In this document: positions 1 through 8,846 of the stretch, in pieces
How the letters are laid out: each line of letters begins with the position of its first letter
Numbering within the stretch: position 1 is the first letter of the stretch
Assembly: GCA_963799395.1 (NCBI GenBank)
Contig: CAWCWZ010000005.1
Span: 1 to 18,119 of the forward strand
Direction of reading: 5' to 3'
Source: Bog-752 sp963799395
Lineage (GTDB): Bacteria > Actinomycetota > Thermoleophilia > UBA2241
Length of the DNA stretch: 18,119 nt
Translations under genes and position numbers: made by a program
The notes under the pieces: generated by a model
What the model was told of the DNA's origin: nothing
What the model saw: only the letters and a program-made list of their open reading frames with translations
Databases searched by the model: none

Positions 1-397
1 CTGGGGGGCACCGGCGGTGGCATCTACGCCTTCGATCTGGGCAACGGCGGCCTGCGCTGGTCGTTTACCACCGGCGGTTATGTCTACTCCTCGCCGGCGG
101 TCTGGCGCAACCTCGTCTTCGAGGGCAGCTACGACGACTACTTCTACGCCCTGAACGCGGCCTCGGGCAAGCTCGTCTGGCGTCTACGCCGGGGGACCGG
201 TCTCGGGCTCGCCCACCGTCCTCGACGGCATCGTCTACGTCTCGAGCTTCGTCGGGCGCACCTGGGGCCTCGACGCCAGAAGCGGGCACGTGCTGTGGAG
301 CTTCCCGGACGGCAAGTACTCGCCGGTGACGGCCGACCGCCGCACCCTGTACTTGAACGGCTACCACACGCTCTACGCGCTCAGCCCCAAGGGCTGA
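1..397 (+). CDS. PQQ/BamB-like beta-propeller repeat protein, 3' end, frameshifted
   Basis: Only the C-terminal end of the gene is inside the window. Frame 1 (to about 180) gives propeller-blade repeats such as IYAFDLGNGGLRWSF and FYALNAASGKLVW. The same pattern continues in frame 2 from 182 (VYAGGPVSGSPTV, GLDARSGHVLWSF) to the TGA at 395-397. The A-x-(D/N)-x-x-(S/T)-G-x-x-x-W periodicity is that of PQQ-type eight-bladed propellers, as in BamB and quinoprotein dehydrogenases. A one-frame slip sits at 180-182; comparison of adjacent blades suggests two bases are missing. No catalytic residues are visible, so this could be a structural or secreted repeat protein rather than an enzyme. It is convergent with the lipA-HAD gene and overlaps its open frame by 17 bases as read. 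Confidence 0.8.
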
Positions 398-1181
398 CCG
401 CGCGACCGGCGAGGCTCACCGCAGGCCCAGCAGCGCCGGCAGCTCGGCTGAGCGAGCCGATGACGGGGGCCTCCTCCACCTGCCCGGGCGCGAGCGGTCG
501 CCGCCCGGCGCGGTCGAGCAGCACGGCACCGGCCAGCCCCGCGGCGAGCGCGCCGGCGACGTCGTCACCGTAGGAGTCGCCGACCATGACCGCCTCGCCG
601 GCGGCGGCGCCGACGCCGGCGAGCGCCGCCGCGAAGATCTCGGGGGCCGGCTTGAAGAGGCCGACCTGGGAGCTCGTCACCGTACCGTCGACCAGCTCGC
701 CGAGGTCGAACACCTCGAGCACGCCTGCGTCGAGAGGTCGCGGTTGGTGTTCGAGCACGAGACCGACGACGAGGCCGGCGTCGTGCAGGCGGGCCAGACA
801 CGGCCGGACGTCGTCGTACAGGGTGAAGTTCTCGCAGCGGCTCCAGGCGTCGACGATGGCCGCGGCGCAGCGGTCGACCCGAGCCCGGCCGTCGCCCCCC
901 ATGGCCGCGACGATGGCGTAGGCGATGGTCTCGTAGACCCCGTCGTCGTGGGCGTTGCCGCGTCCGGCGCGGCGCGCCCGGACGGCCTCGTAAGCGCGAC
1001 GCTCAGCTTCGTCCCAGCGGTCGACGTCGAGGCGCAGGCCAAAGCGGGCCCGGGCGTCGCGGTAGCCGGCGGCGCTGAACAGGTCGCCCGGCCGCAGCAC
1101 CGTGAAGTCGACGTCGAGAAGGACGGCGCGCGGGACGCCGGCGATCAGCGGTCGCGCCGGGGTTTCAGGACCGGCCGGCAA
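381..1181 (-). other. HAD-superfamily hydrolase domain (C-terminal part of the LipA fusion, or a separate gene starting at TTG 1181)
   Basis: This is a haloacid-dehalogenase-fold hydrolase, probably a phosphatase. Motif I is DVDFT in VLLDVDFTVL, motif III is the lysine in GLFKPAPEIF, and motif IV is GDSYGDD; an alpha-helical cap lies between motifs I and II. Motif II reads LVLEHQ in the main frame, but bases 754-734 in the next frame encode SNTNRDL, exactly the expected (S/T)N motif. A pair of cancelling indels therefore seems to flank it. At the end, removing one C near 451 changes the tail to SELPALLGLR with a stop at 416-418, a typical HAD ending, instead of the Ala/Gly/Pro-rich tail to 381. 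The only plausible independent start is a weak TTG at 1179-1181. Substrate is unknown. Confidence 0.7.
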
Positions 1182-2003
1182 AGGACCGGCGGCCCGGTAC
1201 GAGGACCGTACGAACGGTCCGGCCGCGACCCGCAGGCCGAGACTCTCGCCCAGCGGCGGAAGCGCGGCGAACTCCTCCGGGGGCACGTAGCGCACGACCG
1301 GCAGGCAGCCGGCGGCGGGACACAGGTACTGGCCCACGGTGACGAGGTCGACGCCGGCCGCGGCGCAGTCGGCGAGAACGGCGCCGACCTCGTCCGCGGT
1401 CTCGCCCAGGCCGAGCATGAGGCCGGTCTTGACGAGCGCGGGCGCGCCGGCGCCCTTGCGCTGCGCGGCGGCGCGCAGCAGCTCGAGGGAACGCCGGTAC
1501 GAGGCCCCCGGGCGTACCTCGCCGTACAGGCGGGGCACGGTCTCGAGATTATGGTCGAGCACGTCGGGCCGGGCCGCGAGCACCGTCTCGAGGTCGACGC
1601 CGCGGCCGCGAAAGTCGGGCACCAGGACCTCGACGTTGGCCTCGGGCAGCGCCTGGCGGATCGCCACGACCGTCGCCGCGTACTCTCCGGCGCCGCCGTC
1701 GGCCAGGTCGTCGCGGGTGACGCTGGTCACGACCACGTGCGACAGCCCGAGTCGCGCCGCCGCCGCGGCCACCCGGCGCGGCTCGTCGTCGTCGGGCGGC
1801 GACTCCCTCGCCGGCGACCTTCCGACGGCGCAGAAGCCGCAGGCGCGGGTGCAGGCGTCGCCCAGAATAAGGAACGCCGCCGTGCCGACGGCGAAGCATT
1901 CGCCCTTGTTGGGACAGCGTGCCTCGCGGCAGACGGTGTGCAGGTCGAGCTCGTCGAGCAGCCAAGCCGTGGCCCGAAACGGGGCGGGGTCGGGCAGGCG
2001 GAC
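381..2003 (-). CDS. lipA: Lipoyl synthase LipA fused in frame to a C-terminal HAD hydrolase domain
   Basis: LipA is a radical-SAM enzyme that inserts two sulfurs into octanoyl groups on GcvH or E2 proteins. Counting from GTG at 2003, the auxiliary-cluster cysteines are C25, C30 and C36 (HTVCREARCPNKGEC), and the radical-SAM cysteines are C51, C55 and C58 (CTRACGFC). The family blocks VVTSVTRDDLADGG, EVLVPDFRG and the terminal RSSY serine motif follow. After RSSY the frame runs without a stop through a short Pro/Ala/Gly linker into a HAD domain (separate entry). The usual LipA N-terminus is present in frame only back to the lpdA stop (2022-2024). GTG 2001-2003 is the only in-frame standard start, and it cuts into the family's conserved RLRVRLP block. 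An alternative GTG at 2023-2025 overlaps the lpdA stop as GTGA but is in another frame, so a small indel near 2010-2020 is likely. Confidence is high for LipA and moderate for a genuine fusion. Confidence 0.9.
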   Translation of the reverse strand, partial: VRLPDPAPFRATAWLLDELDLHTVCREARCPNKGECFAVGTAAFLILGDACTRACGFCAVGRSPARESPPDDDEPRRVAAAAARLGLSHVVVTSVTRDDLADGGAGEYAATVVAIRQALPEANVEVLVPDFRGRGVDLETVLAARPDVLDHNLETVPRLYGEVRPGASYRRSLELLRAAAQRKGAGAPALVKTGLMLGLGETADEVGAVLADCAAAGVDLVTVGQYLCPAAGCLPVVRYVPPEEFAALPPLGESLGLRVAAGPFVRSSYRAAGPLPAGPETPARPLIAGVPRAVLLDVDFTVLRPGDLFSAAGYRDARARFGLRLDVDRWDEAERRAYEAVRARRAGRGNAHDDGVYETIAYAIVAAMGGDGRARVDRCAAAIVDAWSRCENFTLYDDVRPCLARLHDAGLVVGLVLEHQPRPLDAGVLEVFDLGELVDGTVTSSQVGLFKPAPEIFAAALAGVGAAAGEAVMVGDSYGDDVAGALAAGLAGAVLLDRAGRRPLAPGQVEEAPVIGSLSRAAGAAGPAVSLAGRAVSPWG

Positions 2004-2021
2004 GCGCAGCCGGGCGGCTGC

Positions 2022-3433
2022 TCACAGCGTGTGCATGGCGCGGCCGACGGCGCCCAGGGCGGCCTCGCCGACCGCCTCCGCCAAGGTGGGATGGGCGTGG
2101 ATCGTCGCGGCGACGTCGTCGAGGGTGAGGCCGGACTGGGCCGCCACCACGAGCTCGTGCACCAGCTCGGTCACGTGGGGGCCGGCCAGGCTGGCGCCGA
2201 TGACGCGACGGTCGTCGGCACGGGCGATGATGCGGATGTAGCCGTCGCTTTCACCCTCGATCACTGCTTTAGAGTTACCGTTGAAACGTACCTGCGCCAC
2301 GGCGGTGGGCAGGTTCTCGGCCTTCGCCGCCGCTTCGCTCACACCGAAGCTCGCCACTTCGGGCTGGCTGAAGATACAGTTGGGCACGAAGCGTCTGTCG
2401 ACCGCGACGTGGCCGCCCAGCACCGCGTTCTCGGCCGCGGCCGCACCCTGCCGGTAGGCCCGGTCGGCCGGCCACGGCGGTCCGGCGACGTCGCCGGCCG
2501 CAAAGACGCCGTCGAGCGTCGTGCGCTGGGTGTCGCCGGTCACGACGAACCCGTGCTCGTCGAGCTCGACACCGGCCTCCTCGAGACCCAGGCCCCGGCT
2601 CACCGGCGAGCGCCCGACGCTCACCAGGACGAGCGCGGCGGCGACCGTCGAGCCGTCGGCGAGCGCGAGGGCCACGGGGTACCGGGGGACGACACGTCGA
2701 CGCCCTCGACCCTGGTCTTCAGGCGGCTCTCGATGCCGGCCTTGCGAAACGCCTGTGACAGGGCGGCCGCCGCCCGGCGGTCCTCACCGGGCAGGAGCTG
2801 GTCGAGCATCTCGATGATCGTCACCCGCGTACCGAGCTCCGCGAAGATCGAGGCGAACTCGCAGCCGATCACCCCGCCGCCGACGATCGCCAGGCTGGCC
2901 GGCAGCCGGTCGATCTCGAGCAGCTCATCGCTCGTCACCACCCGCGGGTCGTCCACGTCGAACACGGGCAGCATGGTCGGCCGTGAGCCGGTCGCCAGGA
3001 TGACGGCGTCGCCGGTCAGATCCCGGGACCCGGCGGCCGCGCCGGCCGCGCCCGACTCGGCGGCCGTCACGCGCACCGTGTGGCCGTCGATGAGGTGCCC
3101 GTGGTCGGCGACGACCTCGACCTTACGGCCCTTGAGCAGATGTCCCACGCCGCTGCGCTGCTGCTCGACCACGGCGACCTTACGCGCCATGAGCGCGCCG
3201 AAGTCGACCCGCGGCTCGCCCAGCAGGATGCCGAACCCGGCGGCGTCGCGCGCCTGGCGCAGCCGCCCGGCCGCGGCGACCATGGCCTTCGTCGGGATGC
3301 AGCCCCGGTTCAGGCAGGTGCCGCCGATCTCGCGCGACTCGACGAGCGCGACGCTCGCGCCGAGTTGCGCCGCGCGCAGGGCCGCTACGTAGCCGGCCGG
3401 CCCACCGCCCAGGATCACGATCCTCTTGGTCAT
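2022..3433 (-). CDS. lpdA: Dihydrolipoyl dehydrogenase (L protein), frameshifted
   Basis: A FAD-dependent disulfide oxidoreductase that reoxidises dihydrolipoamide on GcvH or E2 proteins with NAD+. It shows the FAD-binding GGGPAGY at residues 9-15, the redox disulfide C40/C45 in GGTCLNRGCIPTK, the NAD-site glycines in IVGGGVIGCEFA, the second FAD block FAAGDV, and the C-terminal catalytic His-Glu in HAHPTLAE. ATG at 3433 gives the normal N-terminus MTKRIVILGG; AGGAG lies about 12 bases upstream. The frame breaks at a G5 run (2684-2688, C5 on the coding strand). Adding one base there joins VDVSS... to VALALADGST and restores one protein of about 470 residues, the normal family length. The break is more likely a homopolymer miscall than real inactivation, because both halves are fully conserved. 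Its TGA is shared with the likely lipA overlap start. Confidence 0.93.
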
Positions 3434-3509
3434 CTCTGTGTCTCACTCCTGAGGCCTGGACTCCGGCCCGACGGACCATAGGGCCACACGCGCCACAGGC
3501 ACCACTCTC

Positions 3510-4142
3510 TCACACTTCAGCCCGCCGGACGGCGGCAAGCGCCGCTTTGAGGCGCGAGAGGAACCCCCGCCACAGCGCCTCGCCATCGAGCGTCACGCCG
3601 GCGACGGCGAGACCGTCGCCACACCAGGGCTCGCCGGTGGCCGCCTCGACGGCGGCCACGAGATCCGCGGGCGGGCGCTGTTCGAGCACGCTGCCGTGCA
3701 CGAGGTGACGGCCGCCGCGGCGCACCTGGGCCACCGCGACCGCCTTGACCCCGGCCACCAGAAGGTCGTGCCGCAGGGCCGACGAGAAGCACAGCGCCGA
3801 GCGGGTGTAAGGCTCGTCGCGGGTCGGGTCGGGCGCCACGCCGGCGGCGGCCAGCGCGCCCGCCATGGCGTCGCGTACGACCCGGTAGGCGGCGTGCGTT
3901 CCCCAGGGCAGCAGGCCGGCCGGCACGGCCACGGCGAACGACCACTCGAAGCCCTCGCCGTGCAGCACCAGCCGGCCGCCGCTGGGCCGGCGCACCACGT
4001 CGATCCCGGCGGCGGCGAGACCGGCCCGGGCGGCGGCGGAGAGCTCCTGGAACTTGCCGAGCGAGACGGCCGGCGGCGACCACAGGTAGCGCCTGACGGT
4101 GACGTCGGCCGACTCGTCGAGCAGCCGTTCGTCGCGGGCCAT
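3510..4142 (-). CDS. Octanoyltransferase / lipoate-protein ligase family protein (LipM-like)
   Basis: A BPL/LplA/LipB-fold acyltransferase that loads octanoate or lipoate onto a lipoyl-domain lysine. From ATG 4142, RRPSGGRLVLHG (51-62) is the substrate-binding loop, C118 in ALCFSS matches the position of the LipM acyl-thioester cysteine, and K133 in GVKAVAVAQ is the conserved lysine. The cysteine together with lipA in the operon favours a LipM-type octanoyltransferase over a scavenging ligase, but this is inference. The start is certainly further upstream: bases 4143-4190 continue in frame with HRLVELPPLLAPGAEQ, the usual family opening, but an in-frame TGA comes before any start codon. ATG at 4214-4216 in the adjacent frame is the likely true start, implying a one-base slip near 4190. 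The gene lies 125 bases after gcvPB and 76 before lpdA. Confidence 0.82.
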   Translation of the reverse strand: MARDERLLDESADVTVRRYLWSPPAVSLGKFQELSAAARAGLAAAGIDVVRRPSGGRLVLHGEGFEWSFAVAVPAGLLPWGTHAAYRVVRDAMAGALAAAGVAPDPTRDEPYTRSALCFSSALRHDLLVAGVKAVAVAQVRRGGRHLVHGSVLEQRPPADLVAAVEAATGEPWCGDGLAVAGVTLDGEALWRGFLSRLKAALAAVRRAEV

Positions 4143-4267
4143 CTGTTCGGCGCCCGGGGCGAGCAGTGGCGGTAGCTCGACGAGTCGGTGCCGGTCGCAG
4201 GCGGTGCCCCGCTCATGTCAGTCGCTGCCGGTGAAGCGATCACACCGGCCGGCGCTCGGCGCCCCGC

Positions 4268-5807
4268 TCACTTCGTCGGCGCCGCCGCCGACCCGGCGCC
4301 CGGAAACCGCTGCCTGAGCACCGGGTTGCGCGCGGCCGCGACCTCGTCGAGGCGCCCGACCGGCATGGTGTGGGGCGCCGTCCGCAGCAGCTCGGGGTCG
4401 GTGCGCGCCTCGCCGGCGACGGCGCGCACGGCGGCCACGAAGGCGTCGAGGTCTTCCTTTGACTCGGTCTCGGTCGGTTCGACCATCAGCGCTTCCTTGA
4501 CGATCAGCGGAAAGTAGGTCGTCGGTGGGTGGACGCCGTAGTCGAGCAGCCGTTTGGCGAAGTCGAGCGCGCGCACGCCGTGGTCGCGCAGGGGCTCGGC
4601 CGACACCACGAACTCGTGCATCACCGGCCGATCGTAGGGCACGACGAACAGGTCGCGGATGCCGGTCATCACGTAGGTCGAGTTCAGCACGGCGGCGTCG
4701 CTCACCTCGCGCAGGCCGTCGGCACCGAGAGCGCGGATGTAGGCATAGGCCCGCACGAGTACCCCGAAGTTGCCGTAAAACGATCGCACCTTGCCGATCG
4801 ACCGGGGCCGGTCGTAGTCGAGAGTGTAGCGGCGCTCGCCCGTGTTGCGCAGCACCGGCGTCGGCAGGTACGGCTCGAGGATGTCGCGCACGACGACGGG
4901 GCCGGCCCCCGGCCCGCCGCCGCCGTGCGGCGTCGAGAAGGTCTTGTGGGTGTTGAAGTGGACGATGTCGAAGCCCATGTCGCCCGGTCGCGAACGACCG
5001 AGCACGGCGTTGGAGTTGGCGCCGTCGTAGTAGAGCAGGCCGCCGGCATCGTGCACGAGCTTCGCGACCTCGACGATGTCGGTCTCGAACAGACCGAGCG
5101 TGTTGGGGTTGGTGAGCATGAGACAGGCGATGTCGCCCTCGTGCTCGGCCACGAATGCGCGCACCGCGGCGAGGTCGATGCCGCCGCGGGCGTCGCTCGG
5201 CAGCGTCACCGGCCGGTAGCCGGCCATCACCACCGACGCCGGGTTGGTGCCGTGGGCCGTGTCCGGGATGAGGACGATGTGCGGGTCGCTCGCGCGGTCT
5301 TCGTGGTAGGCCCGCACCAGCAGCAGGCCGGTGAGCTCGCCGTGGGCGCCCGCCGCCGGCTGGAGCGTCGCGCGGGCGAGACCGGCGATCTCGGCGAGCC
5401 AGCGGCTCAGCGTGTCCATGAGCTCGAGCGCCCCCTGGACGAGATCCTCGGGTTCGTAGGGGTGCAGGCCGCGCAGGCCGGGCAGCGCCGCGATGCGCTC
5501 GTTGACCTTGGGGTTGTACTTCATCGTGCACGAACCCAGCGGATAGGGACCCTTCTCGACGCCGTAGTCGCGCGCCGACAGCTCGGTGAAGTGGCGCACG
5601 AGATCGACTTCTGAGACTTCGGGCAGGCGCGCCGGCAGGCGGCGCAGCGCGACGCCGGGGAACAGCTCGTCGAGCGAGGTCTCGGGCAGGCCGGCCGCGG
5701 GGAGGCTGGAGGCGCGGCGTCCGGGTCGCGACTTCTCGAAGATCGTGCGGACGGCGGCCGGCGAGGCGGACGGCGGAGCGCCCGGCGCCGCGACGGGGTC
5801 TTGCGTG

Positions 5808-5815
<8 letters not shown>
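4268..5815 (-). CDS. gcvPB: Glycine dehydrogenase (decarboxylating) subunit 2
   Basis: The PLP-carrying half of the P protein, which decarboxylates glycine and passes the aminomethyl group to lipoyl-GcvH. It is 515 residues, the normal length for subunit 2. The PLP lysine is K291 in FNTHKTFSTPHGGGGPGAGP, followed by the glycine-rich loop. AHGTNPASVVMAGY, MLTNPNTLGLFE and YDGANSNA are also classic family blocks. Translation starts at TTG 5813-5815, overlapping the gcvPA stop by 8 bases, with a GGTGAGGGG ribosome site five bases upstream, which points to translational coupling of the two P subunits. The first 30 residues are a variable Ala/Pro-rich extension. No frame problems are seen. Confidence 0.97.
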
Positions 5816-7160
<1,345 letters not shown>

Positions 7161-7198
7161 AGGCTCACCCGCGTCCGCGGCGCAGCGTCGGCCCGGCC

Positions 7199-7597
7199 CT
7201 AGGTTCCCGCCGTGGCGAGGAACTCACGGTAGGCGGTGGCGTCCATGAGACCGTCGAGCTCGGACGGCTCGGACAGGCGCACGCGGATCAGCCAGCCGCG
7301 ACCGTACGGGTCGGCGTTGACGAGCGCGGGATCGGCCGCGAGGGCGGCGTTCGCGGCCACGACCTCGCCACCCACCGGCGCGTAGATCTCGGCGACCGAC
7401 TTGACCGACTCGAGCTCGCCGTAGGGCTGGCCCGCGGTCACCGCCGCGCCGATGTCGGGCAGACTCGCGTAAACCATGTCGCCGAGCTGGTCCTGCGCCC
7501 ACCAGGTGACCCCGAACGTCGCCTCGCCGCCCTCGACCCGGACCCAGTCGTGCTCCTTGAAGTACTTGAGCTCCTCGGGGTAGCTCTCGTCGGGCAT
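7199..7597 (-). CDS. gcvH: Glycine cleavage system H protein
   Basis: The lipoyl-carrier protein of the glycine cleavage system, 132 residues. The lipoylated lysine is K66 in ELESVKSVAEIYAPVGGEVV, and the N-terminal KYFKEHDWVRVE is a family hallmark. The start is fixed at ATG 7595-7597 by a strong AGGAGG ribosome site six bases upstream; the open frame continues further to 7669 but gives only low-complexity residues. It is the first gene after the glycine riboswitch, and K66 is the target of the acyltransferase and LipA encoded downstream. Confidence 0.97.
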   Translation of the reverse strand: MPDESYPEELKYFKEHDWVRVEGGEATFGVTWWAQDQLGDMVYASLPDIGAAVTAGQPYGELESVKSVAEIYAPVGGEVVAANAALAADPALVNADPYGRGWLIRVRLSEPSELDGLMDATAYREFLATAGT

Positions 7598-7690
7598 GGT
7601 TCCTCCTGCGCTGTCGGGGGCGGCGGGGGAGGACGATGCGGCGCGGCGCGCCACGCAAGCGTTCGTCACCCGTCACCTCGTTTGGGTCAC

Positions 7691-7737
7691 GCGACAGGCC
7701 ACCATGGGGGACCCTGTCGCCGGGTGCGCTCGCGCAC
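7691..7737 (-). promoter_or_regulatory. Two hairpins between the glycine aptamer and gcvH (possible expression platform)
   Basis: GTGCGC/GCGCAC (7724-7737) closes on a two-base loop, and GCGACAGG/CCTGTCGC (7691-7720) forms a perfect 8-bp stem around a 14-base loop. Both lie downstream of the aptamer. Neither is followed by a T tract, so a classic intrinsic terminator is not evident. They may form the ghost-aptamer helix or a Rho-dependent or structural switch. The function is inferred from position only. Confidence 0.45.
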
Positions 7738-7769
7738 AGACGCTCACGCGCTCCAGGGGCTCGTCGGGC

Positions 7770-7866
7770 CGCGCTCCGTTGGCCTGAGAGATTCGGCGGA
7801 CCTGCTCGCCTTGCCCCTTCGGCGCTCGCCCGGCGCGCCGCTGGCGCGCCGCGAGCTCTCGCGCGA
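7770..7866 (-). promoter_or_regulatory. Glycine riboswitch (single aptamer) controlling the gcv-lip operon
   Basis: The minus strand carries the two most conserved blocks of the glycine aptamer: CGCCGAAGGGGCAAG (fwd about 7810-7825) and CTCTCAGGCCAACGGAGCG (about 7774-7792). The 5' GAGAG element is at about 7855-7860, and a P1 pairing can be drawn between CGCGC (7865-7861) and GCGCG (7774-7770). Known glycine riboswitches usually turn on gcv genes when glycine is high. Only one aptamer is visible; the stretch towards gcvH holds two simple hairpins rather than a second consensus aptamer, fitting the singlet class. Confidence 0.93.
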
Positions 7867-7884
7867 CTGTCGTCCGAGCTTCAT

Positions 7885-7937
7885 TTCAAGATTGCCGGAA
7901 CGACCGCTAGACTACCACCGCCCGCAACGCACGAAAA
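7885..7937. promoter_or_regulatory. Candidate divergent promoters with overlapping -10 elements
   Basis: On the plus strand, TTCAAG (7885-7890) and TAGACT (7908-7913) are spaced by 17 bases upstream of the inositol phosphatase. On the minus strand, TTTTCG (7937-7932) and TAGTCT (7914-7909) are also spaced by 17, placing a start just upstream of the glycine aptamer. The two -10 boxes occupy almost the same bases. The -35 boxes are poor matches, so this is suggestive only. Confidence 0.3.
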
Positions 7938-7957
7938 CCTTTTCGAAGGCGGCCCCG

Positions 7958-8821
7958 ATGAACGACGAACGCACGGCAGGATCGAGCTCCGACCCGGGCC
8001 AGGTCACGCCAGCGAGCCGCTGGGTGTCCGCCCCGCCGCACCTGCGGGAGCTGCTCGCGCTCGCGGTCGACCTGGCCCGCGACGCCGGACGGGCCCACAG
8101 CGAAGGCCGCCGCCAAGCCTTGCACACCCAGACGAAGTCGTCGCCCACCGACCTCGTGAGCCAGGTCGACAAGGAGTCGGAGGGCCTGATCGTGAATCGC
8201 CTGCGCGAGCTGCGACCCGACGACGGCCTGCTGGGCGAGGAGGGCACGCAGAGCCGGGGCGCGAGCGGCGTGCGCTGGGTGATCGACCCGCTCGACGGCA
8301 CGACCAACTACGTCTACGGCTATCCGGCCTACGCGGTGTCCATCGCCGTCGAGATCGAGGAGCGGCCCATGCTCGGCGTCGTCTTCGACTCGAGCGCCGG
8401 TCGCCTGTACCAGGCGATCAGCGGCTTCGGGGCGACCGGCGATGATGAGCCGCTCCACGCCCGCCGGCAGACCGACCTCTCTCAGGCCCTGGTGGCGACC
8501 GGCTTCTCGTACGAGGCGGCCCAGCGCGCCCGCCAGGGGGCGAGCGCGGCGCTGGTGCTGGGCCGCGTGCGCGACATCCGCCGCGGCGGCTCGGCGGCGC
8601 TCGACCTCTGCCACATCGCCGCCGGCCACCTCGACGCCTACTGGGAGCTCGACCTCTCGCCCTGGGACTACGCCGCCGGCGGCCTCATCGCCCGCGAGGC
8701 CGGCGCCGAGGTCGTCTTCGCCAAGCCCGCGCACGGACGCGGGCCCGCCGTGGTCGCCGCCGACCCGGCGCTCATGCCGGCGTTCCTCGACCTCCTGCGC
8801 GAGGCCGGCGCGCTCGCCTAG
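7958..8821 (+). CDS. Inositol monophosphatase family protein (SuhB-like)
   Basis: A Mg2+-dependent sugar-phosphate phosphatase of the IMPase/FBPase fold, 287 residues. Metal-binding motifs are E94-E95 in LLGEEG, D110-P-L-D113-G-T-T-N in VIDPLDGTTNYVYG, and WDYAAGGLIAREAGAEV near the C-terminus; RRGGSAALDLCHIAAGHLDAYWE is the typical dimer/substrate block. Likely substrates are inositol-1-phosphate or a related polyol phosphate; relaxed family specificity prevents a firm choice. ATG 7958 follows a weak GAAGGCGG ribosome site. The first 27 residues are a polar extension, so an internal start cannot be excluded. It is divergent from the gcv operon and convergent with the following HAD gene, with 25 bases between their stops. 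Confidence 0.93.
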   Translation: MNDERTAGSSSDPGQVTPASRWVSAPPHLRELLALAVDLARDAGRAHSEGRRQALHTQTKSSPTDLVSQVDKESEGLIVNRLRELRPDDGLLGEEGTQSRGASGVRWVIDPLDGTTNYVYGYPAYAVSIAVEIEERPMLGVVFDSSAGRLYQAISGFGATGDDEPLHARRQTDLSQALVATGFSYEAAQRARQGASAALVLGRVRDIRRGGSAALDLCHIAAGHLDAYWELDLSPWDYAAGGLIAREAGAEVVFAKPAHGRGPAVVAADPALMPAFLDLLREAGALA

Positions 8822-8846
8822 CTTGCGCCAACCGCGGCCGCGGACC

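Noticed and set aside
1141..1200. Third copy of the 36-base hairpin element near the LipA-HAD linker
   Set aside because: It shares only short GC-rich words such as AGGACCGGC with copies A and B, needs gaps to align, and is inside coding sequence.
2684..2688. Programmed frameshift in lpdA
   Set aside because: lpdA is not known to use one. The site is a plain homopolymer and similar breaks occur across the window.
744..3392. 882-residue open frame on the plus strand
   Set aside because: It lies antisense to lipA and lpdA, has low-complexity Gly/Arg/Asp-rich sequence and no recognisable domain. GC-rich codons make stop-free antisense frames.
7601..7770. Second glycine aptamer
   Set aside because: The conserved GAAGGGGCAA and CTCTCAGG blocks occur once only; the rest forms simple hairpins.
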